A stretch of DNA of 64,000 nt from Rosa chinensis (GCF_002994745.2 NC_037094.1:65874989-65938988), one strand, 5' to 3'; shown: positions 21,660-34,208, counted from the first letter of the stretch. Numbers and translations: made by a program. The notes: generated by a model from the letters alone, not told the origin.

Positions 21660-23324
21660 GGTTGGTTTTTGTGATGAGATTGAAATCGGTTTTTCTTTTT
21701 TGTGGAATGCTTACTTTTGTAACATGATATCCGTTATTGGCTGCTTTTGAATGGAAGTAGAATAGTGGGGAGCTCAGAACCAAGTCGAGATAATAAAGAT
21801 CAATCTTTTGTCCTGATGTAGGCTGTTTTCCTGGAATTCAACTGAGAAAGGGTAGACTAAGAAGTTATGAAATAAATATGGTTCGTTCTTGTAATTTTTC
21901 AATACTAACCAGATAATCTTTAAGAGCTGATTAGGAAATTCTATGTATCGAAAGTATAGCAAGCTATTGGGGTCAAAGACAACCAACCAAATCAGAATTC
22001 AGACAAACCAAGGAAACTGAAAATAGAATAAGGAAAAAACAACGCTAAAACATGCGTGTATCTCTAACACTGAACCAATGAACTCCTATTAGCATATTTA
22101 CAAAATGAAACATCTGCTGCTCTGTTTTGTGCCACTTCCGCAATATCTACCAGTACAAATGGTAGATCAAATCCTAGACAAACTTCATGCTGGAGGATTT
22201 TATGGACATTTGTTTGTTTAATGGATCTAGACATATTGTTCTTACTTTTGCAAAGAGTCTGACCTATCTACATTCTATCTCTGTCCTCTTCTGCTGCTTC
22301 TGCACAGGATAGCTTACATTTATCTGTAGTTTACTTGGTGAAAAAGCATGAAACACTATTTTTCCCCTGTATGATTTTGTGTTATTTTAAATCATGATGC
22401 ACTTCCCTTCTAATCTATCAAATGTTCAAAGCCAAGAGGCAATAGTGTGTTGATCTTCTTATTTGATAGAGAAGAATGTGAAACCAACTGTCAGGATTTC
22501 TTAATGATCTTGAGCTAAGGGAATCAATCTGGATAATAGATGGTCTTTTTATTCAATTTTTTCTTTTCGTTTTAGATCCATATTTATACATGAAAATCTA
22601 CTGACACACTATAGAACTTTCTTGGTAGAAACTGTTCAGGTAAATAGTTTTAATCTTAAAAATCAAGGATAAAAGGATATTATAGAGTTTGTATTTAATG
22701 ACAGATTACTTATAACATTGAGAAAAAGCATGATTCATTAGGAAAACGGGAAGAAAAAAAAAATGCCTCTACTAAGTTGATTACTAGAACAAAAACATCC
22801 AGAAAGCCTGTGAAGTGATAGTATGATGGTGGATAATAATTGAAAGTTTGACTGATCATTAGTTGGCCATAAAGCTTAGGAATTGCAGGATTCATCTCTT
22901 GCCAAAGTTGAAGTTGGTCAAACCGATTATCTAGTATTACTCGGAAGGAAATTCTGTCTCTAAGCTTGCTTCAAGCAGCCGAAGATGGGGGTCTAGAGGT
23001 AGGCCCATTTCATTATAGATTGGGTTATAGCAACCATTTATAACTTCCCTGAAACAGTGAAACCATTAGAAAACTTCGATCAGATGGAAGTTTTTCATCA
23101 ACAGCTATTGTCTCATGAAGTAGAAAAAACCTTGGACAAAAAGGAACAAAAACTTCTTGATCATTGGAATTGGTTGAATTCCTTTGTCGCTTGCTAGGTT
23201 TCTGCAGTGATCAGAAGACAAAAGGATAGGTTCATCAGGCAAATAATACAATGTCTTTGAAACTCTTGCACATAATGAAGCCTTTGCAAAACATTGGGAA
23301 TTAGTGCAATATAGTATTGAAGAG
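21660..23324. other. Intergenic between convergent genes
   Basis: 3' flanks of the genes at 21102 (plus) and 23325 (minus). Only short shadow frames are present; no repeat structure was recognised. Confidence 0.4.
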
Positions 23325-25638
23325 TCAATAGTTCAATACCCTAGATGATTCTCCTGGTTCATGTCCTTGGACAGATGTGGCACGGCGTTTGCAGGCATGA
23401 TTTTCTGGCTTTCCTTGCTAAAATAGTATTTTCAGAAAATGGTTATCTACAAGATGAATACAGAAGAAGGCAAAAGGAGATAGAAAAAAAAATTAATTAA
23501 AAAAGAAGAAGAAACAAACAAAGTATTTGCAGGTTGTTCCTCCCTTGAGCATAACAGGAATGCTTATTTTCAGTTCTGGGGTTTTATCAGAGGACCACCA
23601 CGCAAACTGTGGCCGTTAATTTTCATCCAATGGTCATTATAGACTAAGTATGTCTTTGTTATATGCAACAGGAGAGAATTCACTTATTTTACAAATACAG
23701 ATAGCAATATATATGACTTTGAAGTTCCTTGGTGACAATGTTCTGATCTTGATAAGTTTCTTGATGATAAGATATAGGGTAAGAAGAAAGTTTTAGACAA
23801 CCTGAGAATTGCCATCACTTGGAGTGGTATTAACACCCACAGTCAACTCTTCAAGTTGAACAGGTGGAAACCTACAAAACGGATCTAATAAGAGCATGAA
23901 CATGAAATATTGAATGTATCTTCACTAGTTGATAACTCTGCCTAACAATTTTATTATATTAGGTGTGTTTTCTTAGTGAAACATCATGTTGTGTTTTCTG
24001 AGGGAAACATCATGTACCTAGGAAGCATAGAAGGCGTTGGCACCATTGAGTTAGCCACAACATTAGGTACTGTCTGAACATGAGTAGGCTGTTGGTGTTG
24101 ACTCTCTACTTCCTCAGGCCTAAAGGAAGAATAATAGGAAGCAATGGCACTAGAATCTTGGTTAGAATGGTGTGGATGAAGCACAGAATGCATCACCTGA
24201 GCTTGGTTGATTTGCCCATCATGCAAAGGTTGGGCCCAAAAATTTGAAATTTTTGATTGAACTATAGTACGCGTTCAGCATTATAGAATAAAGTACTATC
24301 TTTGAGAGTGGCACCAATAAGGAATTTATGGTCACCCACTTTTGGATTTATTATTAAGGGCCTGAATTAATTGCATGTAATTTAAGTGTTTTAATTTCAA
24401 CCCTTGATATTAAATCCAAGGATTGGTGACCACAAAATTCATGTTCACTGGTGACCAAGTGAACCCCGTTGCTATATGTGATATTGAAGGAAAATGGAAC
24501 AATCTCAATATAGTACTACCTTTCAACCATTGAAGATTCAAGAACCTGAGTGGATGGGGTGAACTCTGCCTCACTGCCTCTCTGATGCTGTAGAGGCCTA
24601 AATGCCAAAGACATTGCATTAACTTTTTGCAGCAGTATAGTGTATATTGACATGTGTTGGGGGTTAAACTATGTTATAAGACAAGACATTTTTTTGGGTT
24701 TAAAATTGCATCCCTGCCTTAATATGGTAATGACAATTAAATGAAAATTTTCACGATTAAACCAAGTATAAAGGATCAGAAAAAGTAAAGACCGAAAGTA
24801 GATCAGATACCTAGAAAGTTCTGCAGGTCCTTGGGCATTCCATAACAGGACTGGGCTCAGTTGTGGTTGATTCAATAACTGTGGAGGTCCTTGCGGCCTA
24901 AGTCAGAGACATATATGTGAGTTAACAATGTGCTTATAACCATGACTCTTTGTTTACCTATATACTGTTTAAGTTGTGTACCTTAAGTGTGCAACTCCAT
25001 TTCGTAGACTATTGGTCCATCTTAGGTGAAATACTCCATTAACTGCTCTAATTTCATTTAGTTGGGACCTAAATTCAAAACCACATTAAAAATAAGCATG
25101 TCAGTGTATAAGTATACTGAAAGTGACCAAATTACTATACTCAACTTTCAAATGACTTTGATACTCATATATTTCTGACGAACACGGTATTAACTCATGC
25201 TGCCACATCTTTTCATGACACAGCATTATAAAAGTAGCAAGCACAAAACCAAGGTGGTGGTGAATCTGTGAGGTCAAGTACCCTGATGGAGTCGGTAAGT
25301 TATAAGGAGCATTGAATTGTTGGGGATGGAGAGTTGCTTGCTGTTGGTGAATCATTGCTGTTCCTTGATTTACAAATCCTGCTGTCATGTTCTGCTAATA
25401 GCATACAAATTTCCTATTGTCAAACTGCTTGTCAATGCAACTGATATTGATTTACAGTATAGTATTTGTTACGTATTGAAAGGAGAATCCATCTTTATTT
25501 GCATGGCAAGATTGAGATAGTGGTATATACAATATTTAGTATGAAGAATCAGCCACATAATTCAAATGAGTCGATGAAGCTTACAGTTTGCTCAAGTGGA
25601 GGGTTTGGTAGATCGCTATATGGAGTGAAAGCTGACAT
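23325..25638 (-). CDS. Unrecognised multi-exon gene, Gln/Pro/Ser-rich protein
   Basis: Eight exons join in frame with GT/AG borders: 25638-25585, 25391-25282, 25068-24982, 24897-24811, 24597-24528, 24196-24018, 23871-23802 and 23417-23325. Total 750 bp, 249 aa plus TGA. The protein begins MSAFTPYSDLPNPPLEQT and contains MIHQQQATLHPQQF, LRPQGPPQLLNQPQLSP, HPHHSNQDSSAIASYY and ESQHQQPTHVQTVP. It ends HACKRRATSVQGHEP then ESSRVLNY. Several junctions fall in the same place in an Arg codon (AG|G). No domain is recognised; the composition suggests a disordered nuclear or RNA-associated protein, which is inference. The frame is open upstream of the Met to an acceptor-like site near 25685, so 5' exons may exist. 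The acceptor of the exon at 24196 has a weak pyrimidine tract. Confidence 0.55.
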
Positions 25639-25876
25639 TGTGATGTTCTCCCTGGAGCTTGATCGGTTCGCTGAGACTGGTGATTAATATAAAAAATGAG
25701 TCAATTTTAAAATAGCAAATAACCCATGAGTAAACGGGTTTGAGTTTTTGTGATTCTTTGGTAGGGTGTAGTTTAATAAAGACGCAGAAACTTTTGAGAA
25801 GAAAAGAACAGAAGAAGGAAAAAAAAACAAGTCTAAATTTGGGATAAGATACTGATGGTACCAATGGAAAATATTA

Positions 25877-26139
25877 GAGCAAGTTCACCCGTTGAGGTCA
25901 TTGAGTCAATATTATTCATTGTTTTTTGCCTTTCAATTCCACCATCTAGGTCACTGGGTAAGATACTGTTTACAAAAGGTCACTCTGTATCACTTTCTAG
26001 GTCAATTTTGTGACCTACAAACTGACATTCGGTGATTTTTTGTGAACATTATTTGACCTATTGACCTAGATGGTGGAAATGAAAAGCAAAAAAGCAGTGA
26101 ATAGTATTGACCCAGTGACCTCAACGGGTGAACTTGCTC
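25877..26139. mobile_element. Tourist-like MITE (263 bp), TSD TTA
   Basis: Long terminal inverted repeats start GAGCAAGTTCACCCGTTGAG and end with the complement CTCAACGGGTGAACTTGCTC, flanked by TTA on both sides (25874-25876, 26140-26142). A 3-bp TTA/TAA duplication marks PIF/Harbinger-derived MITEs. It lies upstream of the minus-strand gene ending at 25638. Confidence 0.9.
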
Positions 26140-26142
26140 TTA

Positions 26143-27313
26143 GGGGAATCATTTAACTTCGCTCAGGAAGAAGAAAAAGTTTAGTGCAGCTCAGACTCAA
26201 CCTAGAGTAGACTGGGGGGAAAAAAAGTGAATGGAATCCATCTGCTTAGAACCTATCAAAATCCTGAAGTGATAATACCAGAACTTTCTTGCCAAAAGAA
26301 ATAATATAAGAACTTGGCTCTGGTGCACTCCCATTTGGGTCACTTTCATTAACTGACCTAGCTCATGAAACTCAAAACTGGAGGACTAGTGAAAACATTA
26401 AGGTCAGGGAAGTTGACCAATTAAGACTGAATTTTAGAAACTGACACAAACTTTCTGCTATTTACTTTACTTCTACATTAGCAAGCAGAGAATTGATGGA
26501 CCTGAAATCATTCAAAGGAACAGCAAAAGACAAAAGCCGTAGACAAAGAGATAAGAGATCCAATTTTTAAAGACAATAAGCATGTTAAGACTAATTCAAC
26601 TTTACAAAAATCAGCCCTTGAAAAATCACGGGTAGCAATTTTTGTCACTTAAATTCACTACTACTGTGATATCATACAAAGCGCATTATGCAGCGGTTAA
26701 AATTGGTGTGTAGAAATCCATCGTGAAAAGTGCTCGTATATGAATTCAAAATGATTTCTTGATTTGTTGGGAGATTCATGTGAATTACCTTGGGATTAAT
26801 TTATGCTTCACAGTGTAGAGATCCTGCATGTAATAGAAATTTACGTCTGAGAACGCAGATGTAAGGAAATTTAAGCCTGAGAACTAGCAGTTGGCGACTC
26901 GAAGAAAGAAGTTGGAAATGAATGAGACTAAGAAATAAGAGGAAAGTAGATAAAAGTGTATGTATTCCTCGAGTTGGTCGAGGAAGGAAGGCAACAAATG
27001 CATGACATGCAGCAGCTTATTTATAGCTTGGTGAAAAAGGTAAAATCTATTATGAAAAAGATAAATCATGTTAGAGTTAAATTTGAAATGTGAAAATGAA
27101 AGAAGTTTAAAAAAATGTGATGGTGTTTCTTCCACAATCTTGTTCACCTACTCAATTCGATTTTTCACTCAATTATGCTCAACTGCTATATATTCAACGA
27201 TGTAGAATAATCAAGCAATTAAACTAATTCAACTATCTTATCATTCTCCATCTTTAGATTTGAATCTACTAGAAGTTGAGCACAAACGAGTTATTATACT
27301 CCTCGATCAACTG
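26143..27313. other. Spacer, no gene seen
   Basis: It may hold the promoter or 5' exons of the minus-strand gene downstream, but no exon could be defended. The frame at 26884-27147 has no family features. Confidence 0.35.
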
Positions 27314-27316
27314 TTA

Positions 27317-27517
27317 AGCCCAGTTGGCATAGCTCATGTTATGTAAAAAGTTGCTTAACTAATAAATTAATTAGCAAAATGTGTTTGGTAAAATTTAATA
27401 AAGCAACTTATTTTAAAAGTTACGCCATTAAGCTGCTGCAAGTTGGTAAAAAGTAGCTTTCATAAACTAAAAGCTACAACCGCTTACTATTTAAGCTAAA
27501 CTATCCCAAAATGGGCC
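27317..27517. mobile_element. Short MITE (201 bp) with TTA flanks
   Basis: The left end AGCCCAGTTGGCATAG pairs with the right end CTATCCCAAAATGGGCC as an imperfect inverted repeat. TTA borders both ends (27314-27316, 27518-27520). The interior is AT-rich with AAGTAGCTT/AAAAGCTAC words in both halves. Harbinger-type by duplication length; the imperfect ends leave some doubt. Confidence 0.55.
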
Positions 27518-27520
27518 TTA

Positions 27521-27829
27521 GTATGTTATTACTGTACTATCAATTGTCACTGCAGACTAACAGTAATAACATACTAAAGCCCTACTAATTACTTGTTTTG
27601 GATGGAGCTACGGCCACCCTACTAATTGCTCACTTAATCTCACAGTCATTTTAAACTTGTAAACTTTCGACTTCTCCTCTAAATATACTGGGCTACTATC
27701 TTTTTATTTTATTTTTTAATCTTAATGTTAAATTTAGAGAACAAAATGTTCAAAATATGATACACGTAGAAGTGATCATAGATTTTCTTAATTTATAAAA
27801 AAAAAGGCCTCTCATTCTCCAGCCAAATA
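27521..27829. other. Spacer, no gene seen
   Basis: AT-rich. A short inverted pair (TAGTATGTTATTACTGT / ACAGTAATAACATACTA at about 27518-27580) forms a possible hairpin of unknown meaning. Confidence 0.4.
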
Positions 27830-29600
27830 TCATCTTCTTTTTTTGAGTTGAAAAAGGTCATCCATTATGCAATAATTCAGCAAGTAGTACAATGATGACT
27901 TGCCCATAAAGGCAGTCAGAAAAAGCCATCACACAGAGTACACATCCAAGTACACCCACAAACAAGCATACAACTACGCACACCGCTACCACAACCACCT
28001 TTTAGAATTAAGTGCAAAAACAAGAGAAAAAACTACCTAAGAAAGAAAAAAGTAACCAAGAAGCAGTTTAAACCCTCATCGATCTCTCTTACTCAAACAG
28101 AAATTGAAACATCAGATATGTCCTCAAAAGAGGTAGCGACATCCTCAGCTAGAACAATATCAGATGCCTCCACCCTTGGATCACGCATCTCTGCCATACC
28201 TATCATGTCATCCTTTTCAGTAGATTCATTGTTCGAACCTATCAAATCCTCGACTCCCATTGGAACCTCCAACTGGTTAGCTTCTCCACGATCATCCTCC
28301 TCACGCAATCTGAGAAATCTTTTCTGACCTTTCACTTTGGCCCTATTCTTGACCACAGTCTCCTCCTTCTCTGCAAGTTTGTGTTTATTCTTAGAACCCT
28401 TAGGTCGGCCAAACTTGGACTTCTTTGGAGAGATTAACAGGCGACCTTACTCCTGGGGTAATGCCAACTCAATATCTTTATTCACCAATAAGTTCAATAA
28501 CGCAGGTGTAGGAGGCAACATAAGTAAATACCCGGTTTCAGCAACACACTATATGTAGGCCATTTGTGACCACTAATCGTTGCAGATAACACCGATGCCG
28601 GGGTCAATAGGGATCTGTTCTTCAAGAGCCCCGAGGCCTGAAAGCCAAAGGTCGGATGGGAAAAGAAAGCGGCCTGGTTCCTATGCTTGAGAGCATGAGC
28701 TGCTGCATTTTGGGGTAGAAACCCTAGATCGCCTGTGAGTCTAGGGTTGTTGGAAACCCTAGGACTTCCAGACGCCCTAGTTGCAGCAGGATGAGATTCT
28801 TCCACAACATGTACAAGCGAAAGCCCCGCCATCTCACAGACCGGAGCCCTTGCCTGCACCTCTTCCTGTTCCATGACAAACATAAGGTCACATCCCTCCA
28901 CCTCATGGATGAACAATCCACAGTTCTTGCACAGGCCTTTCACCCTTTCATAAACAAATGACAGATCAACCACCACAATAAGGGAGAAAGAAAACTTACG
29001 GTACAACCGAAATCGACGACTTGTATCAATCACCAGTCGGATGCGCTGCTCTTCATCCTTACGGCGAAGCGCGACCTGATCAAACTTCTCCACTTTCTTG
29101 GTTGCAAATCCAATCATTGACAAGGCCAGTTTGTTGCGTAGTTTTGGAGGAAATCCTCGTACTGCCATCCAACTCTCCATGGAGTGGAGAGGAACCGAGT
29201 CGATAGGTGACACACCATCATACAGCGCAAGGAGGAACATTGTGTTTCGATAAAACCATGGACCACCATGGAGATATTTGTTCCAATCTGATTCACGTTC
29301 AAATTGGAATACGAATCTATCCCTAACAGCATGGACAGAGAGCCCTTGTTGCATCTTTCAAATGATGGTGACGGATCTAACAAAACCAGCGACATTAGGG
29401 TTTCGAGTAAGAAGTCTCCCCACCATATAGTGGTGGTTATCCTACAAAGCTGCCGCACCGGCCGCCCCTAGATCGATATACGCCTCATCAGACAGAGTGA
29501 AGGCAGCAACCAAGGTAGAGATGGAATCAGCCACGGAAAATGGTAAGAATTGTCGAAGATAGAGCCGTCAACGATAAACCCTAGCAAGAGTATGCTAGGT
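27830..29600 (-). mobile_element. LINE remnant with ORF1 only
   Basis: It reads on the minus strand from about 29600 to an A-rich tail at 27836-27850. ORF1 (best frame 29354-28494, continued in another frame to 28093) opens with a DUF4283-type domain (YMVGRLLTRNP, RFVFQFERESDWNKYLHGGP). A zinc knuckle CKNCGLFIHEVEGC follows, then a basic C-terminal tail. In plant L1 elements this is the nucleic-acid-binding ORF1 protein. Several frameshifts and stops break it. ORF2 (endonuclease and RT) is absent between ORF1 and the 3' tail, so it is an internal deletion or a truncated transcript copy. Confidence 0.78.
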
Positions 29601-29855
29601 CAGAGAAAAAAGAGAAAACCAAGAAAAAAAATTATCTTTTTCACACAACCTAAAGCATATTTCCCCAGCCATTAATGTTACATACTAAATGTTATGGATC
29701 AAAGCTCAACAATCCTGCATCCATCTCCATTTTCTTATTTGATCAACTCATTTAACATCGCTGATTACATTGATTGCATTTTTGCCATTTCAGTGATCAT
29801 TTGAAAAAAAAATGATAGAAATTGATATATGGAAAGAAAAACAAAATCAACATAC

Positions 29856-29979
29856 CTAGCAGGCCGAAGGGAGGGAGGTTGATTCTCCTTAGATGCTCTG
29901 CATGTATCTCTCTTAAAATGGCTCAGTTTCCTTTTCTTTAACTTTCTGCCCTCATGCATCCTCCTCTTCTCTCCAATAC
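29856..29979 (-). other. Orphan exon candidate (basic, KEN-containing)
   Basis: Between an acceptor (TGTTTAG at 29980-29986) and a donor (GTATGT at 29855) lies a 124-bp open stretch. It reads MHEGRKLKKRKLSHFKRD, then CRASKENQPPSLRPA with the last codon split AG|. The splice sites and basic composition suggest a real exon of a minus-strand gene. The phase does not join directly to the first exon of the gene at 25638 (it would hit a stop), so an intermediate exon or a different gene is needed. Confidence 0.35.
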
Positions 29980-29986
29980 CTAAACA

Positions 29987-30489
29987 TGAATTTCCCGATA
30001 TTACTAACCATGATAGAAAGAAACTGGAAATGATATATGATTTATGTAAAAAGAAGAAAGTGTTTACTAAAAAGAAAATTTGGGCGATAAATCGAATGAT
30101 AGATCAGAGTCTATTTAAACGCATAAAGAACTTTTAGAGTTCACATGAAAATACATTGAATGCATTTATGTCTTTCAAAAAGTGAAGGCTTATCGAAATA
30201 GCTAGCTTATGCAACACATATTATCTTTTTTGTTGTTTCACGTGAAAGAATCTTCTTGATACAAGTTTTTTCTTCAACTTTGATTGAAATAATTTTTGAT
30301 GTATGCCTTAATTTATCTACCACTTTATGTTATGAAATCTCCGTTGATAAGAGATTCATCTAGGTCAGTTTACTTATTCACTAATGACGTCAGTTCAAAA
30401 AGTACAATTAAAAATTATGAACTCAAGGTCTAGATCTTTCGACATCTTTATACTAAAAATATCCATGCCTCAAAACAATACAGGGAAGA
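29987..30489. other. Spacer, no gene seen
   Basis: AT-rich non-coding sequence between the orphan exon candidate and a LINE tail. Confidence 0.4.
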
Positions 30490-30950
30490 AACTATCACAA
30501 TCACTGGAAGTAGAACCAATTCAGCATCTATAGATTTCATTATCCGTAAGACGGATGGTAATTCTTTAGTTGTAGCTTGCAGGGTGTTGGCTTCTTCAGG
30601 TACTTTAACTGCGAAAGCTACTACATTAAGAGAAGGTCTTCATACAGCTTATCTTCAAGGATTTAGTCAAATTATAGTGGAAGGTGACTCCAAGTTACTC
30701 ATAGACTGCATAAATGGAAGGGCTACGATTCCTTGGACTCTGAAGTTATTAACCTAAGATAAGATATTATTTTTAGACATACCGATCATCTAGTTTCGTT
30801 AGCATATAACTTTAATAATCCTAGAATCTGGTTTTTCTTCTTACCCCTTTCGGTGTACATAGCTTTTCCAGTTGGATCAGCTGGGAGGGGGTGTCTGTTG
30901 TGGTTTTTCTTTTTTGTTGTATTTTTTTTTGTCATATTAAAAAAAAAATT
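30490..30950 (+). pseudogene. LINE 3' end: RNase H-like fragment and tail
   Basis: The frame from about 30535 reads FIIRKTDGNSLVVACRVLAS, then ATTLREGLHTAYLQGF and IIVEGDSKLLIDCINGRAT. This is the RNase H (RVT_3) fold found at the end of plant LINE ORF2, with the usual D/E/D spacing partly visible. It stops at about 30755, and an A-run at 30939-30947 may be the tail. Everything 5' of the RNase H is missing. Confidence 0.65.
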
Positions 30951-31639
30951 CAGCATAATTACAGCTGACACTAACAATTTCGGGCGTAGTAAACAAATTG
31001 GACAGACGTACCCTCAAACGGAAACCTACCAACCTAGATTAAACTATTCTAGAAAAGTTTGGCTTAAGAAGACCCAAATGGACCCTAGGTAAAACACAAA
31101 GAGGTGCACACTTTGGTTTGCCGAAATCTCTAACAGTGTCGTTACTGTTGTATCAAAATTCAACGTCGCAAAGTACTATATATGAATTGAAACCAAGATG
31201 CATCCAAAACATGGGTTGTCATTTCTTATACAAAATAGCGATTTAGCCCTATGTTAGAACTTTGTGAGTATTTGAATTGAAGACCAAAGATATTGAAACA
31301 CAAGAGCAACACAAAGACCCAATTGATATTATTGATAATGCTCTAAAAAGGAATTTTCTCGTTATACATCATACCATGTCAGGTTCTTGTTTGGTTGTAT
31401 AAAGTGTCTAGGGACTATATTTTAATCTCAAATAGATCTGTGTAGAATCTATGCATGTTCAGTAGGCAGAGCCAAATAGGGAACAATTAGCAATTAAGCC
31501 TCAAGCCCCTAGTGGTGATTAGTGGGTCAGTAACTGCTGAGTTAAATTTGCTTTGTAATTGTGCCCAAAATCCTTGAAGTTTAACTTGTCTTTCATTATG
31601 TTTCACCAATATTTATCTCATTTTCTTTTCTTTCTAGGA
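30951..31639. other. Spacer, no gene seen
   Basis: AT-rich, nothing supported. Confidence 0.4.
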
Positions 31640-33130
31640 AACCATGTGTTGAGAAGAAAATGACCATTTGAGGCTTGAAATGTGAAGAATTGGAGCAAGA
31701 AGAAAAAATGCAAATCGGATTTTTCAGTGACTTTTTCAGTAAACTTTCAGGCAATATTTTCCAATGAGCCACCACTCATGAAGGACCATTTGTCCATCCA
31801 AGGAGGACCATGGTTGTGAGAATCTCCCACCACTTGAAATTGAAAGATCTCCCTACAGCTTCTCCTTTTGTCATCTTATAATTTTAGGACCATTTGGGGA
31901 ACAAGGGTGTAAGGGTACCTCTTGCACATCTTGGGACCAAAGGGACATAGCTGATCAAAAGAGACCAAGGACCTTATCTTCATCATTCTTGACTCTATTC
32001 CATCATTTATATCTCACCAAAACATCCAATTTTCTCTCTACAACACCGCACCACCATTTCCACCACCAAACTCAAATCAATTCCATAACCTTCCATCACC
32101 ACAAATCATTACTAGTTACTCTCACTTTCACCATTCTCACATCATCAAGAGCTTGGAGCAAGGAGAATAAGACATCCACCACATCATGAGCTTGGAGACA
32201 CCACCACTTTTGACATCACCAATGGTCACTCTTTACTCCCTAACTCTTTATTCTTGACGTATCTTAGAATGTTGAAGTTGGTCTATCTAGTTATGAGTGA
32301 CTAGTGAACTTTTTGGGGCTAGGGTTGAAAGCCCTAGCCAATCTTGTATAATATCGATGTGAATACAATGTTTGATGTAATTTTCCATTACTAACTTCAC
32401 ATGCTAAATCAAAAAAACTGAATGCTTATATTTGAATTTAACTAGTTTAAGTATAATGCACTTGTCATATCATGATTAGTGTTTTGAAATTATTTACCTC
32501 TAGACATTACGAGCATGAAAGCAAACCATGTGTGCATGTGAGGGTAGTAAGTTAAAATCATCTACCTAGGATTGGTTTGCTTGCTTGGTTATCTAGACAC
32601 TAATCTTTATGCATTTAGGAACAATGAATTGAGACTTACCGGATAATAAGATTTGGTCTTAGGTAGTCAATTCTATACTTATCCGACTGAAATTGATAAT
32701 ATCGAAAGAGTTTAGGCCTTAGTAGTCTTACCCATATACTAAGAGGGTAATTGGGTATTGGGGATTGCATCACTTGTGATTTGAACATCAATGCATGCAA
32801 GGGAGACTATGGTGGACAACCTATGCTTTCTAACTTCCACCCATTTCTTAACAACTTGTTTAGGTAGCTTAGTTTACTTCATTTTCTCCAGTTGTTTCAA
32901 TTTGAATAGAAACTATTCCCAACATCAAATAAAATCATTACACACATCTTGCACATACGTAATCACCATTGGGTTCACTTGTGAACATTTGTTTGTGATT
33001 GTACATTTGCATATTCTCTCTAGTTTACCTTAAGACTTTCCTAGCTAGAGTGGGTTTACCAATCTCTTGGGTATGATATCCCTTTCTCTAAAAATCAACT
33101 ACACTATAACCCTTATACTTGAGGGCGGTT
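31640..33130 (+). repeat. Probable LTR-retrotransposon remnant (LTR or leader)
   Basis: The style is that of a long Gypsy LTR: a CACCACC/CATCACC-rich stretch, a GGGGCTAGGGTTGAAAGCCCTAG hairpin-like palindrome near 32320 and long non-coding AT-rich sequence. It ends in a GGGTATGATATCCC segment near 33070 and CTTATACTTGAGGGCGG. No coding domain, paired LTR or target duplication was found. Confidence 0.35.
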
Positions 33131-33590
33131 TCAATACTAATAGTAACTGACCAAAGTAACTATGCTTAACCACCCATAAATATGCTTCCATTGATTATGC
33201 TAGAACAGCACATACATTAGCTTTCCAATCTCAACTTAAATATTTGAGGGCCAAGTAACAATCAAACTTGACAAACACTACTCATTAAGTACATACTGAA
33301 GCTTGCTTTAAGTGAGACTAGGATTAATATAGCACCTCGCCCCTCATGAAAAAATCATCTTTTACCTACCTGTCAACAAGCACACAATTATGGTAAGGAA
33401 CAGTAAGTACTTCTTAAGAAACTCATAGAAGCAATTCCACCAAGCTTAGGATTGCAAACGACAAACCAAGAGAATTAGCAATTTTAAAGAAAAACCTTGA
33501 TCTAAGATTTGTGAACTAATCCTTAAATAGATCGTCACTTAGGACCAATGAATTATCCAACAACCAAGTAGGTTCATAAATTGAGACTAA
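33131..33590. other. Spacer, no gene seen
   Basis: 3' flank of the small secreted-peptide ORF. No other signal. Confidence 0.4.
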
Positions 33591-33857
33591 TTAAGCCAAG
33601 TTCTTAGCTAACAAGTGAGGGTTGGAAGGCACCCTCCTTGAATGTCTAAGCAAAACAGGCTTGCAAGAATAAAACAAAGGTACAAATAGATCACTTGGCT
33701 TCTTTTGAATCTGCAATGGTTTGTCAACTGCCCATTTTTTAACTGGGTTGCCTCCAATCCTTGTCAAATTCGCTACGCTAGCACCCCTAGCTAGCCCAAA
33801 AAAAAAAATTAAGAAGCAACTAGTAAAGCTAATGATGATAAAATCCATGGTCGTCAT
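33591..33857 (-). CDS. Putative small secreted peptide precursor, CLE-like C-terminus
   Basis: An 88-aa frame without introns. Two Mets (33857 and 33848) are possible; the second sits in ACCATGG, a strong plant start context. A hydrophobic segment (DFIIISFTSCFLIFFFGLAR then GAS) looks like a signal peptide with cleavage near residue 26. A variable basic middle follows, then a C-terminal RRVPSNPHLLAKN close to the stop. CLE precursors have this plan and end in a dodecapeptide R-x-V-P-S-G-P-x-P-L-H-N. Here R, V, P, S, P and L align but the Gly, second Pro and His do not. It could be a diverged CLE relative, another secreted peptide, or a chance ORF. Confidence 0.35.
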   Translation of the reverse strand: MTTMDFIIISFTSCFLIFFFGLARGASVANLTRIGGNPVKKWAVDKPLQIQKKPSDLFVPLFYSCKPVLLRHSRRVPSNPHLLAKNLA

Positions 33858-34166
33858 GGGAAGAAACTTGTAAAGAAGAAACAGGGGTTAAGGTTTTAGT
33901 TTAGCCTAGAGGCCGTCTGTAATAGATGAGTGGGTTTCTTTCCTAGGGTTTTTTTTTTTTCCTTTTTTTTTTTTAATCTGTATTGGAGTTTATCACATCT
34001 AAAGAATTGGTTTAACTATATAATGTTTTACTTCAATTATCAATTACTATTATGTTTGGCCTAAGTAAAATGAAAAGAAGTTCTTGTGTACGTAAAAGGT
34101 CTTCTTGATTTAAAGTTCCATCTCTAGCAGTCTGCCAGTGCGTTTGTTTGCCAACATTGAAGAAAT

Positions 34167-34208
34167 TATATATATATATATATATATATCAGAGAGAGAG
34201 AGAGAGAG
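34167..34208. repeat. (TA)n(GA)n microsatellite
   Basis: About 11 TA units followed by about 9 AG units, directly left of the TIR-like sequence at 34209. Confidence 0.9.

Noticed and set aside
26884..27147. 87-aa minus-strand ORF rich in Phe and Leu
   Set aside because: AT-rich composition artefact without signal-peptide logic, motif or splice partner.
31989..32189. His/Thr/Ser-rich 66-aa ORF
   Set aside because: Low-complexity CACCAC/CATCAC sequence inside an LTR-like remnant; no start context or homologous pattern.
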